Assembly: GCA_011523515.1 (NCBI GenBank)
Contig: WTGO01000065.1
Coordinates: 1-64,000 of the forward strand
DNA length: 64,000 bases
Direction of reading: 5' to 3'
Source of the DNA: Chloroflexota bacterium
GTDB taxonomy: Bacteria > Chloroflexota > Anaerolineae > Aggregatilineales > Phototrophicaceae
Shown here: positions 16,219-24,389 of the stretch, in pieces
How the letters are laid out: the number at the start of each line of letters is the position of its first letter
Numbering within the stretch: position 1 is the first letter of the stretch
Notes under the pieces: model-generated
Databases searched by the model: none
What the model saw: the letters and a program-made list of their open reading frames with translations, nothing else
What the model was told of the DNA's origin: nothing
Translations under genes and position numbers: made by a program

Positions 16219-18228
16219 ATGAAGCGTAGCATTCTTAGTTTGATGTTTGTCCTCATTCTGATCCTGTTTTCCGCCGTCGGGCTGGCACAGGATATGAGTG
16301 AGGGCGACCTTGTTTATCCGTTCCAATACGCTGATCTGGACGCTTATGCGGCCGCGACCGGCAATTCCATAGACATGTGGGGCGAAGCGCCGATGCTGGC
16401 GGATCAGGTCGCAGCCGGCGAGTTGCCGCCTGTCGAAGAGCGTCTGCCGGCGCAGCCTGCCGTCGTTCAGCCCCTGGAGGCCATCGGCGAATATGGCGGC
16501 GAGTTGGCCGGTCCCACGACTAATCCGACGTGCTGTGGTTGGGATGTTCTGGAGATGCGCTTGCAGAAGCTGCTCACGATCGACACCGATCTGACCAGCA
16601 TTATTCCCAATATCGCCCGCGCCTATGAGGTATCGGACGATCAGACCACATTCACCTTCCACCTTCGCGAAGGCCACAAATGGTCCGACGGCGAACCCTT
16701 CACCACCGAAGACTTCCGCTTCTACTTTGAGGACATCCTCGGCAACTCGGACCTGACCCCCAATCCGGGCGGCCCCTGGGTCCTGGACGGTGAATTGCCG
16801 CAGATCGACATTGTGGACGAGACGACCATCAGCATGACCTATCCCGAGGCGCGTCCGACCTTGCTCATCGCGCTCGGTAGTGAAGTCGGCCATCGCGGTT
16901 TCCGTCCGGCGCATTACTTCAAGCAAATGCACATTGACTACAATGAAGACGCAAATGCGCTGGCGCAAGAGAAGGGCTTTGAAGATTGGGTGCAGATGGT
17001 GAACGCCAAGATGACACCCTACAATTTCACCTGGAATCTGGGCGCCGAGACCGACGCGTATGCGCCGACCCTGAATACCTTCGTCTTCACCGGCGAAGAT
17101 TCCTTCGGCAACAAGCACTACGAGCGCAACGCCTACTTCTTCAAGGTCGACACCGCTGGCAACCAGCTGCCCTACACCGACTCATTGCGCCGCATCCTGG
17201 TCGAGGACCTGCAAGTGCAGGATCTCAAGGGCATCGCCGGCGAATACAGCCACTATGGCTGGGGCACGCTCTTGAGCTTCCCCACGTACCGTGAAAACGA
17301 GGAAGCCGGCGGCTACCGTACGGCGCTGGCCGAATACAGCCGCGGCAACGAGTATTCGATCATGTTCAACTTTACGACGCCGAACCTGGAATTGCGTGAA
17401 ATTTTCTGGGATATCCGCTTCCGCCAGGCCATGTCGGTGGCGATCAACCGTGATGAGATTAACGAGCTGGTCTACTTCGGTTTGGCGAATGCCTCAGCCA
17501 ACTCGCCTGTGCCCTCGTCCCTCTTCTTCGAGGACTGGATGCCCACGCATTACGCACAATACGATCCTGACCTGGCCAATCAGCTGCTTGACGAGATGGG
17601 CCTCGACCAGCGCGATGGCGACGGCTTCCGCTTGCGTCCCGACGGCGAAACGCTCTTCATCAACTTCCAGGTATCGGTGCCGGAGGACTCCTGGCGCCAG
17701 ATCGGTGAGTTGATTACCTCCTACTGGAATGACGTCGGCGTCAAGACCAGCTACAAGCTTATTGAGATCGGCTTGTATCGCGAATTGCGCGACGGCAACC
17801 AGGTAGATATGGCCGCCTGGGGCACGGATATGCTGGATATCGGCGAGGTGGCTAACGGCTTGGCGAATATGCGGCCGCATTGGGGCGCGCGCGCTTCCGG
17901 ACACCTTTGGCGCCAATGGATGCAGTCCGACGGCGAAGACGGGGAAGAGCCGCCGCAAGAGATCAAAGATCTTTGGGCTGCTGGTGAAGCCTTCCTGGAC
18001 GCCCCTTATGGTTCCGACGAGTGGCTAGAGCTGGGCAAGGAATTCTACCGCTTGTCCATGGGCGGGCTGTATCAGATCGGCACCATACAGCGCCCGCCGC
18101 AGCCGCTGCTCTTCAAGACCGACTTGAAGAACACGCCGCCGAATGACACGACCGGGCAATGGAGCTGGACCTACCGCCAATGGGTCATGTTCATGCCCGA
18201 GCAGTGGTACTTCGAGAGCGATATGTAA
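16219..18228 (+). CDS. ABC transporter extracellular solute-binding protein, family 5 (first of tandem pair)
   Basis: The 669-residue protein has an N-terminal signal peptide (MKRSILSLMFVLILILFSAVGLAQ). There is no lipobox, so it is either secreted or anchored uncleaved. The mature part has the SBP_bac_5 pattern, with TFTFHLREGHKWSDGEPFTTEDFRF in the first lobe and IRFRQAMSVAINRDEINELV in the second. The ATG 10 codons inside the longest frame has a strong GGGAGGA site. It is about 670 residues where peptide-binding members are usually 500-550, with an N-terminal insertion containing PTCCGWD. A strong terminator follows. Oligosaccharide binding is inferred from neighbours. Confidence 0.92.
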   Translation: MKRSILSLMFVLILILFSAVGLAQDMSEGDLVYPFQYADLDAYAAATGNSIDMWGEAPMLADQVAAGELPPVEERLPAQPAVVQPLEAIGEYGGELAGPTTNPTCCGWDVLEMRLQKLLTIDTDLTSIIPNIARAYEVSDDQTTFTFHLREGHKWSDGEPFTTEDFRFYFEDILGNSDLTPNPGGPWVLDGELPQIDIVDETTISMTYPEARPTLLIALGSEVGHRGFRPAHYFKQMHIDYNEDANALAQEKGFEDWVQMVNAKMTPYNFTWNLGAETDAYAPTLNTFVFTGEDSFGNKHYERNAYFFKVDTAGNQLPYTDSLRRILVEDLQVQDLKGIAGEYSHYGWGTLLSFPTYRENEEAGGYRTALAEYSRGNEYSIMFNFTTPNLELREIFWDIRFRQAMSVAINRDEINELVYFGLANASANSPVPSSLFFEDWMPTHYAQYDPDLANQLLDEMGLDQRDGDGFRLRPDGETLFINFQVSVPEDSWRQIGELITSYWNDVGVKTSYKLIEIGLYRELRDGNQVDMAAWGTDMLDIGEVANGLANMRPHWGARASGHLWRQWMQSDGEDGEEPPQEIKDLWAAGEAFLDAPYGSDEWLELGKEFYRLSMGGLYQIGTIQRPPQPLLFKTDLKNTPPNDTTGQWSWTYRQWVMFMPEQWYFESDM

Positions 18229-18252
18229 ATCGCCTGCTCATTAGGTAAACTC

Positions 18253-18284
18253 AAAGGGATTGGCACTCGCTGCCAATCCCTTTT
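18253..18284 (+). terminator. Rho-independent terminator between the two binding-protein genes
   Basis: A 13-base-pair perfect stem (AAAGGGATTGGCA and TGCCAATCCCTTT) closes a 5-base loop and runs into TTTT. It sits 25 bases after the first binding-protein gene and 26 before the second. It probably stops or attenuates most transcripts here, so the first binding protein is made in excess, or it stabilises its mRNA. Confidence 0.88.
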
Positions 18285-18309
18285 ATCAATTTAGCGGAAG
18301 GACTCTACG

Positions 18310-20310
18310 ATGAAGAAAGTAATGTTTTCCTTAGTTATCCTTGTCCTTTTTCTGACCGGTGCTGTAGTTTTCGGACAAGACATCAGCCAGAAGACATATC
18401 CGCAGCAGTATGGATCGCCGGCAGCCTACGAAGCCGCGAGCGGCAACATGATAGGCGGCTACAGCGAAGCGCCGATGCTGGCCGAACGCGTTGAGTCTGG
18501 TGATTTGCCGCCGATTGACGAGCGCTTGCCGGCCGAACCGGTTGTAGTCGAGCCGCTTGACGCCATAGGGTCCTACGGCGGTGAATTGGCCGGACCATCC
18601 ACCAGCCCAACCTGCTGCGGCTGGGACGTGTCTGAAATGGTGATGCAGAAGCTATTCACCATCGATACCGATTTGCAGACGATCATCCCCAACATCGCCA
18701 AGGCCTATGAAGTCTCCGACGATCTTACCCAGCTGACCATTCACCTGCGCGAGGGGCACCTTTGGTCTGACGGCCATCCCTTCACGTCGGAAGATTTCCG
18801 CTTCTGGTTCGAGGACATCCTCTGGAACGACGAGGTCACCGCCGGTAGGCCTGGCGAATGGCGCCCCGGCAACCAGAAACCGCTGCTGGAGGTCATCGAC
18901 GAAACCACCCTGCGCTACACCTTCTCCCAGCCGCATCCGTCGATGATTGTGCGCATGGCCAGTAATCCGCGCCATCGTGGCTTCCGCGCCGCGCATTACT
19001 TCAAGCAGTTCCACATCGATTACAACGAGAATGCCAATGCGCTGGCTGAAGAAGCCGGTTTCGAAGACTGGACAAAACTGCTGAACGCGCGCCTGCGTCC
19101 CAATACCAACACCGGGACGACCGCTACCGATACCATCGCGGGCATCCCCACCTTGAACACCTTCGTATTCGTGAGAGAGGATTCCTTCGGGAACAAACAC
19201 TTCGAGCGCAATCCCTATTTCTTCAAAGTGGATATCGCCGGCAATCAGCTGCCCTACGCCGATGGCCTGCGCCGCGTACTCGTCGAAGACCTGCAAGTGC
19301 AAGACCTGCGCGCGATAGCCGGTGAATACAGCCACTTCGGCTGGGGCAAACTCTTGAGCGTGCCGACCTATCGCGACAACGAAGAAGCCGGCAACTATCG
19401 TACTGCCCTGGTTACCTACAATCGTGGCAACGAATACAGCATGATGTTCAACCTGACCCACCCCGATCCGGTAATGCGCGAGATCTTCAACGAGCTGCGC
19501 TTCCGCCAGGCGATGTCGATCGCGATTGATCGCAGTGAGATTAATGAGCTGATTTATTTCGGCCTGGCCACGCCGTCGCAATCGGCGCCGACGCCGGACT
19601 CGAGCTTCTACGAGCCCTGGATGACGGACTACTTCGCCGAATACGATCCCGATGCAGCCAACGAGCTGCTCGATGAAATCGGTCTGGACCAACGAGACAG
19701 CGACGGCTTCCGCTTGCGTCCCGATGGCGACACCCTGTTTATCAATATGCAGGTCGCCGTTCCTGAAGAAGCTTGGGGCCAAATCGCCGAACTGGTTGTT
19801 TCCTACTGGAATGCGGTGGGCGTGAAGACGCAGCTCAAGCTGATCGAGCGCAGCTTTTACAATGAGCTGCGCGGTACCGGCGGCCACGATATCGCCGGCT
19901 GGGGTCTGGACATTGTTGACATCGGCGAATTCTCGGGCGCCATCAACAATATCAGGCCGCATTGGGGCGCGCGCGCCGGATCGAAAGAATGGACCGACTG
20001 GCTCAATAGCGGCGGAGAACGAGGTTCAGAGCCGCCTGCCGACATCATGGAACTTTGGGATCTGAGCCAGCTGTGGCTGCAGCAGCCGTATGGCTCCGAT
20101 TCCTACCTGGAAATCGGCAAGCAATTCCATGACATGACTTTCCGCGGACTCTATCAAATCGGCACGGTGCAGCGTCCGCCGCAGCCCTTGCTATTCAAAA
20201 ACACCTTGAAGAATACGCCGCCGAATGACACTGAGGGTCTGTGGAGTTTCAGCTACCGTCAATGGGTCATGTTTATGCCCGAGCAGTGGTACTTCGAAGG
20301 CGACGAGTAA
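18310..20310 (+). CDS. ABC transporter extracellular solute-binding protein, family 5 (second of tandem pair)
   Basis: The 666-residue protein is a clear paralogue of 16219-18228 along its whole length. It shares PTCCGWDVSEM, the HLREGHLWSDGHPF block, FRQAMSIAIDRSEINELIYFG and the final YRQWVMFMPEQWYFE. A signal peptide (residues 1-23, ending VVFGQ) is present without a lipobox. GGAAGG precedes the ATG. The two copies differ mainly in the middle region (residues about 260-280), so they may bind related oligosaccharides. A hairpin follows 28 bases after the stop. Confidence 0.92.
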   Translation: MKKVMFSLVILVLFLTGAVVFGQDISQKTYPQQYGSPAAYEAASGNMIGGYSEAPMLAERVESGDLPPIDERLPAEPVVVEPLDAIGSYGGELAGPSTSPTCCGWDVSEMVMQKLFTIDTDLQTIIPNIAKAYEVSDDLTQLTIHLREGHLWSDGHPFTSEDFRFWFEDILWNDEVTAGRPGEWRPGNQKPLLEVIDETTLRYTFSQPHPSMIVRMASNPRHRGFRAAHYFKQFHIDYNENANALAEEAGFEDWTKLLNARLRPNTNTGTTATDTIAGIPTLNTFVFVREDSFGNKHFERNPYFFKVDIAGNQLPYADGLRRVLVEDLQVQDLRAIAGEYSHFGWGKLLSVPTYRDNEEAGNYRTALVTYNRGNEYSMMFNLTHPDPVMREIFNELRFRQAMSIAIDRSEINELIYFGLATPSQSAPTPDSSFYEPWMTDYFAEYDPDAANELLDEIGLDQRDSDGFRLRPDGDTLFINMQVAVPEEAWGQIAELVVSYWNAVGVKTQLKLIERSFYNELRGTGGHDIAGWGLDIVDIGEFSGAINNIRPHWGARAGSKEWTDWLNSGGERGSEPPADIMELWDLSQLWLQQPYGSDSYLEIGKQFHDMTFRGLYQIGTVQRPPQPLLFKNTLKNTPPNDTEGLWSFSYRQWVMFMPEQWYFEGDE

Positions 20311-20338
20311 GCAAGTCGCGATTCCCTGAAGGTGGCGA

Positions 20339-20373
20339 TCGTGGTGTGGTCAAAGTCACACCACGACGCTTTT
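20339..20373 (+). terminator. Hairpin with short T-run after the second binding-protein gene
   Basis: TCGTGGTGTG (20339-20348) and CACACCACGA (20357-20366) form a perfect 10-base-pair stem with an 8-base loop, followed by CGCTTTT. The T-run is short, so this may be partial termination or an mRNA-stabilising hairpin. It overlaps any upstream start of the next gene, supporting the start at 20389. Confidence 0.55.
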
Positions 20374-20388
20374 GAACAGGAACCGTCC

Positions 20389-21474
20389 ATGCCGCTTAGC
20401 GCCGCCATACGCCGTTTCGAACGCCCGGACAAGGACAATCCCTGGTTCGCCAAATTCAAATATAGCGAGGCGCAGGGCTTGGGCTACGAAAAAGGCGTGG
20501 TCCGACGCGATTGCAGCTCCGTCAATCAGATCGACGGCAAATTTTATGTTTGGTACACCCGCGCCAGGCAGCCATGCCCGCCCGTCGGCTTTGAGCGGAT
20601 GACTGATGAGCTGCCGGCTACCCCTTGGGATCTGGCCGACATTTGGTACGCCACTTCCAGCGACGGTCATCACTGGGTAGAGCAGGGTCCGGCGGTCGAG
20701 CGCGGTTCCGCTGGCGCCTATGACGAGCGCAGCGTCTTCACGCCCGGGGTCTTGGCGCATAAAGGACGCTACTATCTGGTCTATCAGGTGGCGCCCTCGC
20801 CCAACTACCGCTGCACGCCGGAATCCATCGCCATCGCCTGGTCCGATTCGCCCGACGGCCCTTGGACTAAGAGTCCCGCGCCGATTGTCGAACCCGATGA
20901 ATCCGGCGAAATTGACGAGCAGGGCATTCCTGATCAAGCCGCGGCCAAGGGCGCATGGGATAGTCTACAGGTTCACGATCCCGCGCTGATTTATCGCGAG
21001 GGTCAGTTCTGGCTCTATTACAAAGGCGAAGGCATCGGCTACAACCACATGGAATCAAAGTGGGGCGTAGCTATCGCCGATTCTCCGCTGGGTCCTTACG
21101 CCAAGTCACCCTTCAATCCCGTTACCAATAGCGGCCATGAAGTCGTGGTATGGCAATACGCGGGCGGCGTGGCCGGGCTGGTTAACCGCTGCGGGCCGGA
21201 GAAGAACACGATACAATTTGCGCCCGATGGCATTAACTTTGAAATCATGTCGCGCGTTGTCGTGCCGCCCCAGGGCGCGGGGCCCTTGCGCGTTGAGGAC
21301 GCAGACAATACCGAGCCACTGGCGGGCTTCAGTTGGGGCTTGAGCCATGTTATCGCGGCCAGCTCGCATCTCATCAAGCAGGGTGACGATCCCTTGGGCC
21401 TGGCCGCAATCGAGGAACCGTGGGACTTTCTGATTCGCTGGGAGCTCGAATACGATCGACGTACATACATCTAG
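20389..21474 (+). CDS. GH117-like glycoside hydrolase (short form)
   Basis: The 361-residue protein starts MPLSAAIRRF, which places the SxAxxR motif at residues 4-9. It then has VRRDCS (the Pro after the first Asp replaced by Cys), VHDPAL and NSGHEVV, giving the same Asp, Asp and His-Glu pattern as the other four domains. AGGAA lies upstream of the chosen ATG; a longer GTG start would run through the upstream hairpin. It is most like the next gene (21615-22697); both lack the 20-residue leader of the 8702 and 4491 proteins. No signal peptide is visible. It is predicted to cleave a terminal sugar from imported oligosaccharides. Confidence 0.77.
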   Translation: MPLSAAIRRFERPDKDNPWFAKFKYSEAQGLGYEKGVVRRDCSSVNQIDGKFYVWYTRARQPCPPVGFERMTDELPATPWDLADIWYATSSDGHHWVEQGPAVERGSAGAYDERSVFTPGVLAHKGRYYLVYQVAPSPNYRCTPESIAIAWSDSPDGPWTKSPAPIVEPDESGEIDEQGIPDQAAAKGAWDSLQVHDPALIYREGQFWLYYKGEGIGYNHMESKWGVAIADSPLGPYAKSPFNPVTNSGHEVVVWQYAGGVAGLVNRCGPEKNTIQFAPDGINFEIMSRVVVPPQGAGPLRVEDADNTEPLAGFSWGLSHVIAASSHLIKQGDDPLGLAAIEEPWDFLIRWELEYDRRTYI

Positions 21475-21614
21475 CCGCTCTGCAACTCATGCCGCGGAAG
21501 CAATTGAGCATGATTCGCGTTCTGGGTCGTTTGCCACCGTCGATGTTGCTCTGCGCGCAAGTTTATCCGCTTGCCAGTCTTTGATATTCATGTGCTTGAA
21601 AGGGAGCAACAGTT

Positions 21615-22697
21615 ATGCCAAGCGCCGCTATGCAACGTTTTCGTAAGCGGGACGCGGACAACCCCTGGTTTACGCATTTCCGCTACATGGCCGCGCCGGG
21701 ACTGGGATATGAGCGCGGCATTGTCCGGCGCGATCCCAGCTGCATTATCCAGATCGAAGGCGATTACTACGTCTGGTATACGCGGGGCGCTCATCCTTGC
21801 GTGCCGGTCGGGCACGAGCGCGCGACAGACTCGCTGCCGGCCATGCCCTGGGACCTCACAGATGTCTGGTATGCCACCTCGGCCGACGGCTACACTTGGC
21901 GCGAGCAGGGTCCCGCCGTCGAACGCGGACCGGCCGGGAGCTATGACGAACGCAGCATCTTCACGCCCGATGTGCTGGCGCATGCGGGACGCTACTATCT
22001 GGTCTATCAAGTGACAGCCGCGCCCACCTGGCGCAGCGCGCCCGAATCCATCGCCATCGCCTGGGCCGATTCACCGCGCGGACCATGGCGCAAGAGCGCT
22101 GCGCCCGTCGTCGAACCCGACCCCTCTGGCGAAGTTGACCAGCGGGCACATCCCGAGCAAGCTACCGTCCGCGGCACATTCGACAGCCTGCGCGTGCACG
22201 ATCCGGCCTTGCTCTACCGCGACCGGCGTTACTGGCTGTATTTCAAGGGCGAAGGCATCGGTCACAGCAACATGGATAGCAAGTGGGGCGTAGCGATAGC
22301 TGACGATCCCCTCGGCCCTTACGAAAAGTCGCCGCTCAACCCAATCACAAATAGCGGCCACGAAGTCATGGTGTGGAATTACTCAGGTGGCGTCGGCGCA
22401 TTGCTGACGCGCTGCGGGCCCGAGAAGAACACGATACAGTTTGCCCGGGACGGCGTCAGCTTCGAGCCGATGTCGACAATTCTCGAGCCGCCGCAAGCCG
22501 CCGGCGCGCTGCGCATTGATGAGAGCCAAAACACGGCGCCGCTCGCTGGCTTGAGCTGGGGGCTCAGCCATGTCGCGACTTATAGTTCCCACGCGACGCA
22601 GCAGGGACGAGATCCGCTGGAAATCGTATCCATTCAAGAGCCTTGGGATTTCATCGTTCGTTGGGAACGCTTCAGCAAGCGCCCCGCTTTCGACTAG
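21615..22697 (+). CDS. GH117-like glycoside hydrolase (short form)
   Basis: The 360-residue protein starts MPSAAMQRF (SxAxxR at residues 3-8) and carries VRRDPS, VHDPAL and NSGHEVMV. It is a close paralogue of the preceding gene, sharing long stretches such as SKWGVAIADDPLGPYEKSPL and CGPEKNTIQFARDG. GGGAG lies 13 bases before the ATG. The 140-base gap after the previous gene shows no clear terminator. It is followed after 24 bases by the sulfatase gene, so hydrolase and sulfatase are probably made together. Cytoplasmic, from lack of a signal peptide. Confidence 0.77.
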   Translation: MPSAAMQRFRKRDADNPWFTHFRYMAAPGLGYERGIVRRDPSCIIQIEGDYYVWYTRGAHPCVPVGHERATDSLPAMPWDLTDVWYATSADGYTWREQGPAVERGPAGSYDERSIFTPDVLAHAGRYYLVYQVTAAPTWRSAPESIAIAWADSPRGPWRKSAAPVVEPDPSGEVDQRAHPEQATVRGTFDSLRVHDPALLYRDRRYWLYFKGEGIGHSNMDSKWGVAIADDPLGPYEKSPLNPITNSGHEVMVWNYSGGVGALLTRCGPEKNTIQFARDGVSFEPMSTILEPPQAAGALRIDESQNTAPLAGLSWGLSHVATYSSHATQQGRDPLEIVSIQEPWDFIVRWERFSKRPAFD

Positions 22698-22721
22698 ACC
22701 AGGCGCTATCCGGCCAATTAC

Positions 22722-24368
22722 ATGTCACAGCGTCCGAATGTCATCTTCATCATCACTGACGATCAGGGTTACGGCGATGTCGCCAGTCATGGCAGCCCGG
22801 AGCTGGAAACGCCCAATCTCGATCAAATGGCGCGCGAAAGCGTTCAGCTCGACAATCACCACCACGATCCGCTCTGTTCGCCCTCTCGGGCGGCGCTGCT
22901 AACCGGCCAATACGCCGCGCGAAATGGCGTTTGGCACGTCATCCACGGACGTCATCTGCTGAATCAGGACGCGCTGACCATGGCCGATCATTTCTCAGCG
23001 AATGGCTATCGCACAGCGATGTTCGGCAAATGGCACCTGGGCGACAATTATCCCTTTGCGCCGCAATTTCGCGGCTTTGATGAAGCGCTCTGCCACAAAG
23101 GCGGGGGCGTGGGCGAGCTGCCGGACTACTGGGGCAACAACTACTTTGACGACACCTATTTCCACAATGGCGAGCCGCTGCGCTGCGCTGGCTATTGCAC
23201 CGATGTCTTCTTCGCCGCCGCATCGAAATTCATCAGCGAGCCGGCGGGCGCGCCCTTCTTCATCTATCTGGCGACCAATGCCATGCACGCGCCCTTCCTG
23301 GTCGATGAAAGCTATTCTTTGCCCTACGCGCGCCTGGGCATTCCTGACTCGCGCGCGCGATTCTACGGCATGATCGCCAATTTCGACGAGAATCTCGGTC
23401 GTCTATTTCACCTGTTGGAGGACACGGGCCTGGCCGAAGATACGATCGTCGTCTTCACCTCAGATCACGGGACAGCGGCCGGCTTCGACACAGCTACCGG
23501 TGAAGGTTTCAACGCCGGAATGCGCGGCGCCAAGGGCTCAGTTTATGAGGGCGGCCACCGCGTCAGCTTCTTCATGCGCTGGCCGGGTCAATTGCCGGCC
23601 GAGCGTAAAATCTCGCAGCCGACCGCGCATATTGATGTCTTGCCCACTCTGCTTGACCTTTGCGGCATTCGCGTGGACAAGGCCGCCGACTTTGATGGCG
23701 TTAATTTGGCGCCGCTTCTGCGCGGCGAAAGCGATGATTTGCCCGAACGTTCTATCGTCATCCAGTTGCAGCCTGATCGGCCGCGGAAGTGGCATCATAC
23801 CGCTTTAATCAAGGGACGCTGGCGTCTGCTAAACGGCGAAGCGCTCTACGATATGGAAAGCGACCCGGGGCAAACTCGCGACATTGCAGCCGAAACGCCT
23901 CGTGTAGCCGACGAGCTGCGCCGAGAATACGACAGCTGGTGGCGGGAAATGCAAGGCGCGTTCGCTCAAATCGTCGCTATTCCCGTTGGCAGCGAGCGCG
24001 AGAATCCGACCCTGCTGTCGGCTCGCGACTGGCATCCGACGCGCGGGCGTGTGCCCTGGAAACAGATTTGGATTGACGACCCCGCCTATGACGCCATGGG
24101 CTATTGGATAATCAATGTACTTTCCACAGGCGCGTACCGGATTGAACTGCGCACGCATCCGCGTGAAGCCGGCACGCCGATGGGCGTCGTGAAAGCGTCG
24201 CTGTGCATTGGCGACAAGGAGTATTCGCAGTCATATCTGGAGACAGATGTCTTGGCCGGTTTTGATGTTGAACTGGGCGCTGGCGTCATGTCGCTAAGCA
24301 CACAGCTGATTGATGCCGCTGGACAACGTGAGCGCGGCGCCTATTATGTTTATGTGAGCAAGCAATAA
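22722..24368 (+). CDS. Type I sulfatase (alkaline-phosphatase superfamily)
   Basis: The 548-residue protein has all main sulfatase motifs: IIFITDDQG-type metal site (VIFIITDDQGYGD near residue 7), the C-x-P-S-R signature CSPSRAALLTGQY near residue 47, in which Cys is converted to formylglycine, KWHLGD, and the second metal site FTSDHGT near residue 246. A roughly 90-residue C-terminal part looks like a beta-sandwich addition. Formylglycine formation needs a maturase, and none is encoded in this window. No signal peptide is visible, suggesting cytoplasmic desulfation of imported oligosaccharides. It is flanked by the GH117-like and GH42-like genes, implying a sulfated glycan substrate. Confidence 0.92.
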   Translation: MSQRPNVIFIITDDQGYGDVASHGSPELETPNLDQMARESVQLDNHHHDPLCSPSRAALLTGQYAARNGVWHVIHGRHLLNQDALTMADHFSANGYRTAMFGKWHLGDNYPFAPQFRGFDEALCHKGGGVGELPDYWGNNYFDDTYFHNGEPLRCAGYCTDVFFAAASKFISEPAGAPFFIYLATNAMHAPFLVDESYSLPYARLGIPDSRARFYGMIANFDENLGRLFHLLEDTGLAEDTIVVFTSDHGTAAGFDTATGEGFNAGMRGAKGSVYEGGHRVSFFMRWPGQLPAERKISQPTAHIDVLPTLLDLCGIRVDKAADFDGVNLAPLLRGESDDLPERSIVIQLQPDRPRKWHHTALIKGRWRLLNGEALYDMESDPGQTRDIAAETPRVADELRREYDSWWREMQGAFAQIVAIPVGSERENPTLLSARDWHPTRGRVPWKQIWIDDPAYDAMGYWIINVLSTGAYRIELRTHPREAGTPMGVVKASLCIGDKEYSQSYLETDVLAGFDVELGAGVMSLSTQLIDAAGQRERGAYYVYVSKQ

Positions 24369-24389
24369 GTCTGACATGGAGCGACTTTG

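Noticed and set aside
18652-19962. Minus-strand frame of 436 codons
   Set aside because: Mirror of the second binding-protein gene. Its composition is that of a shadow frame.
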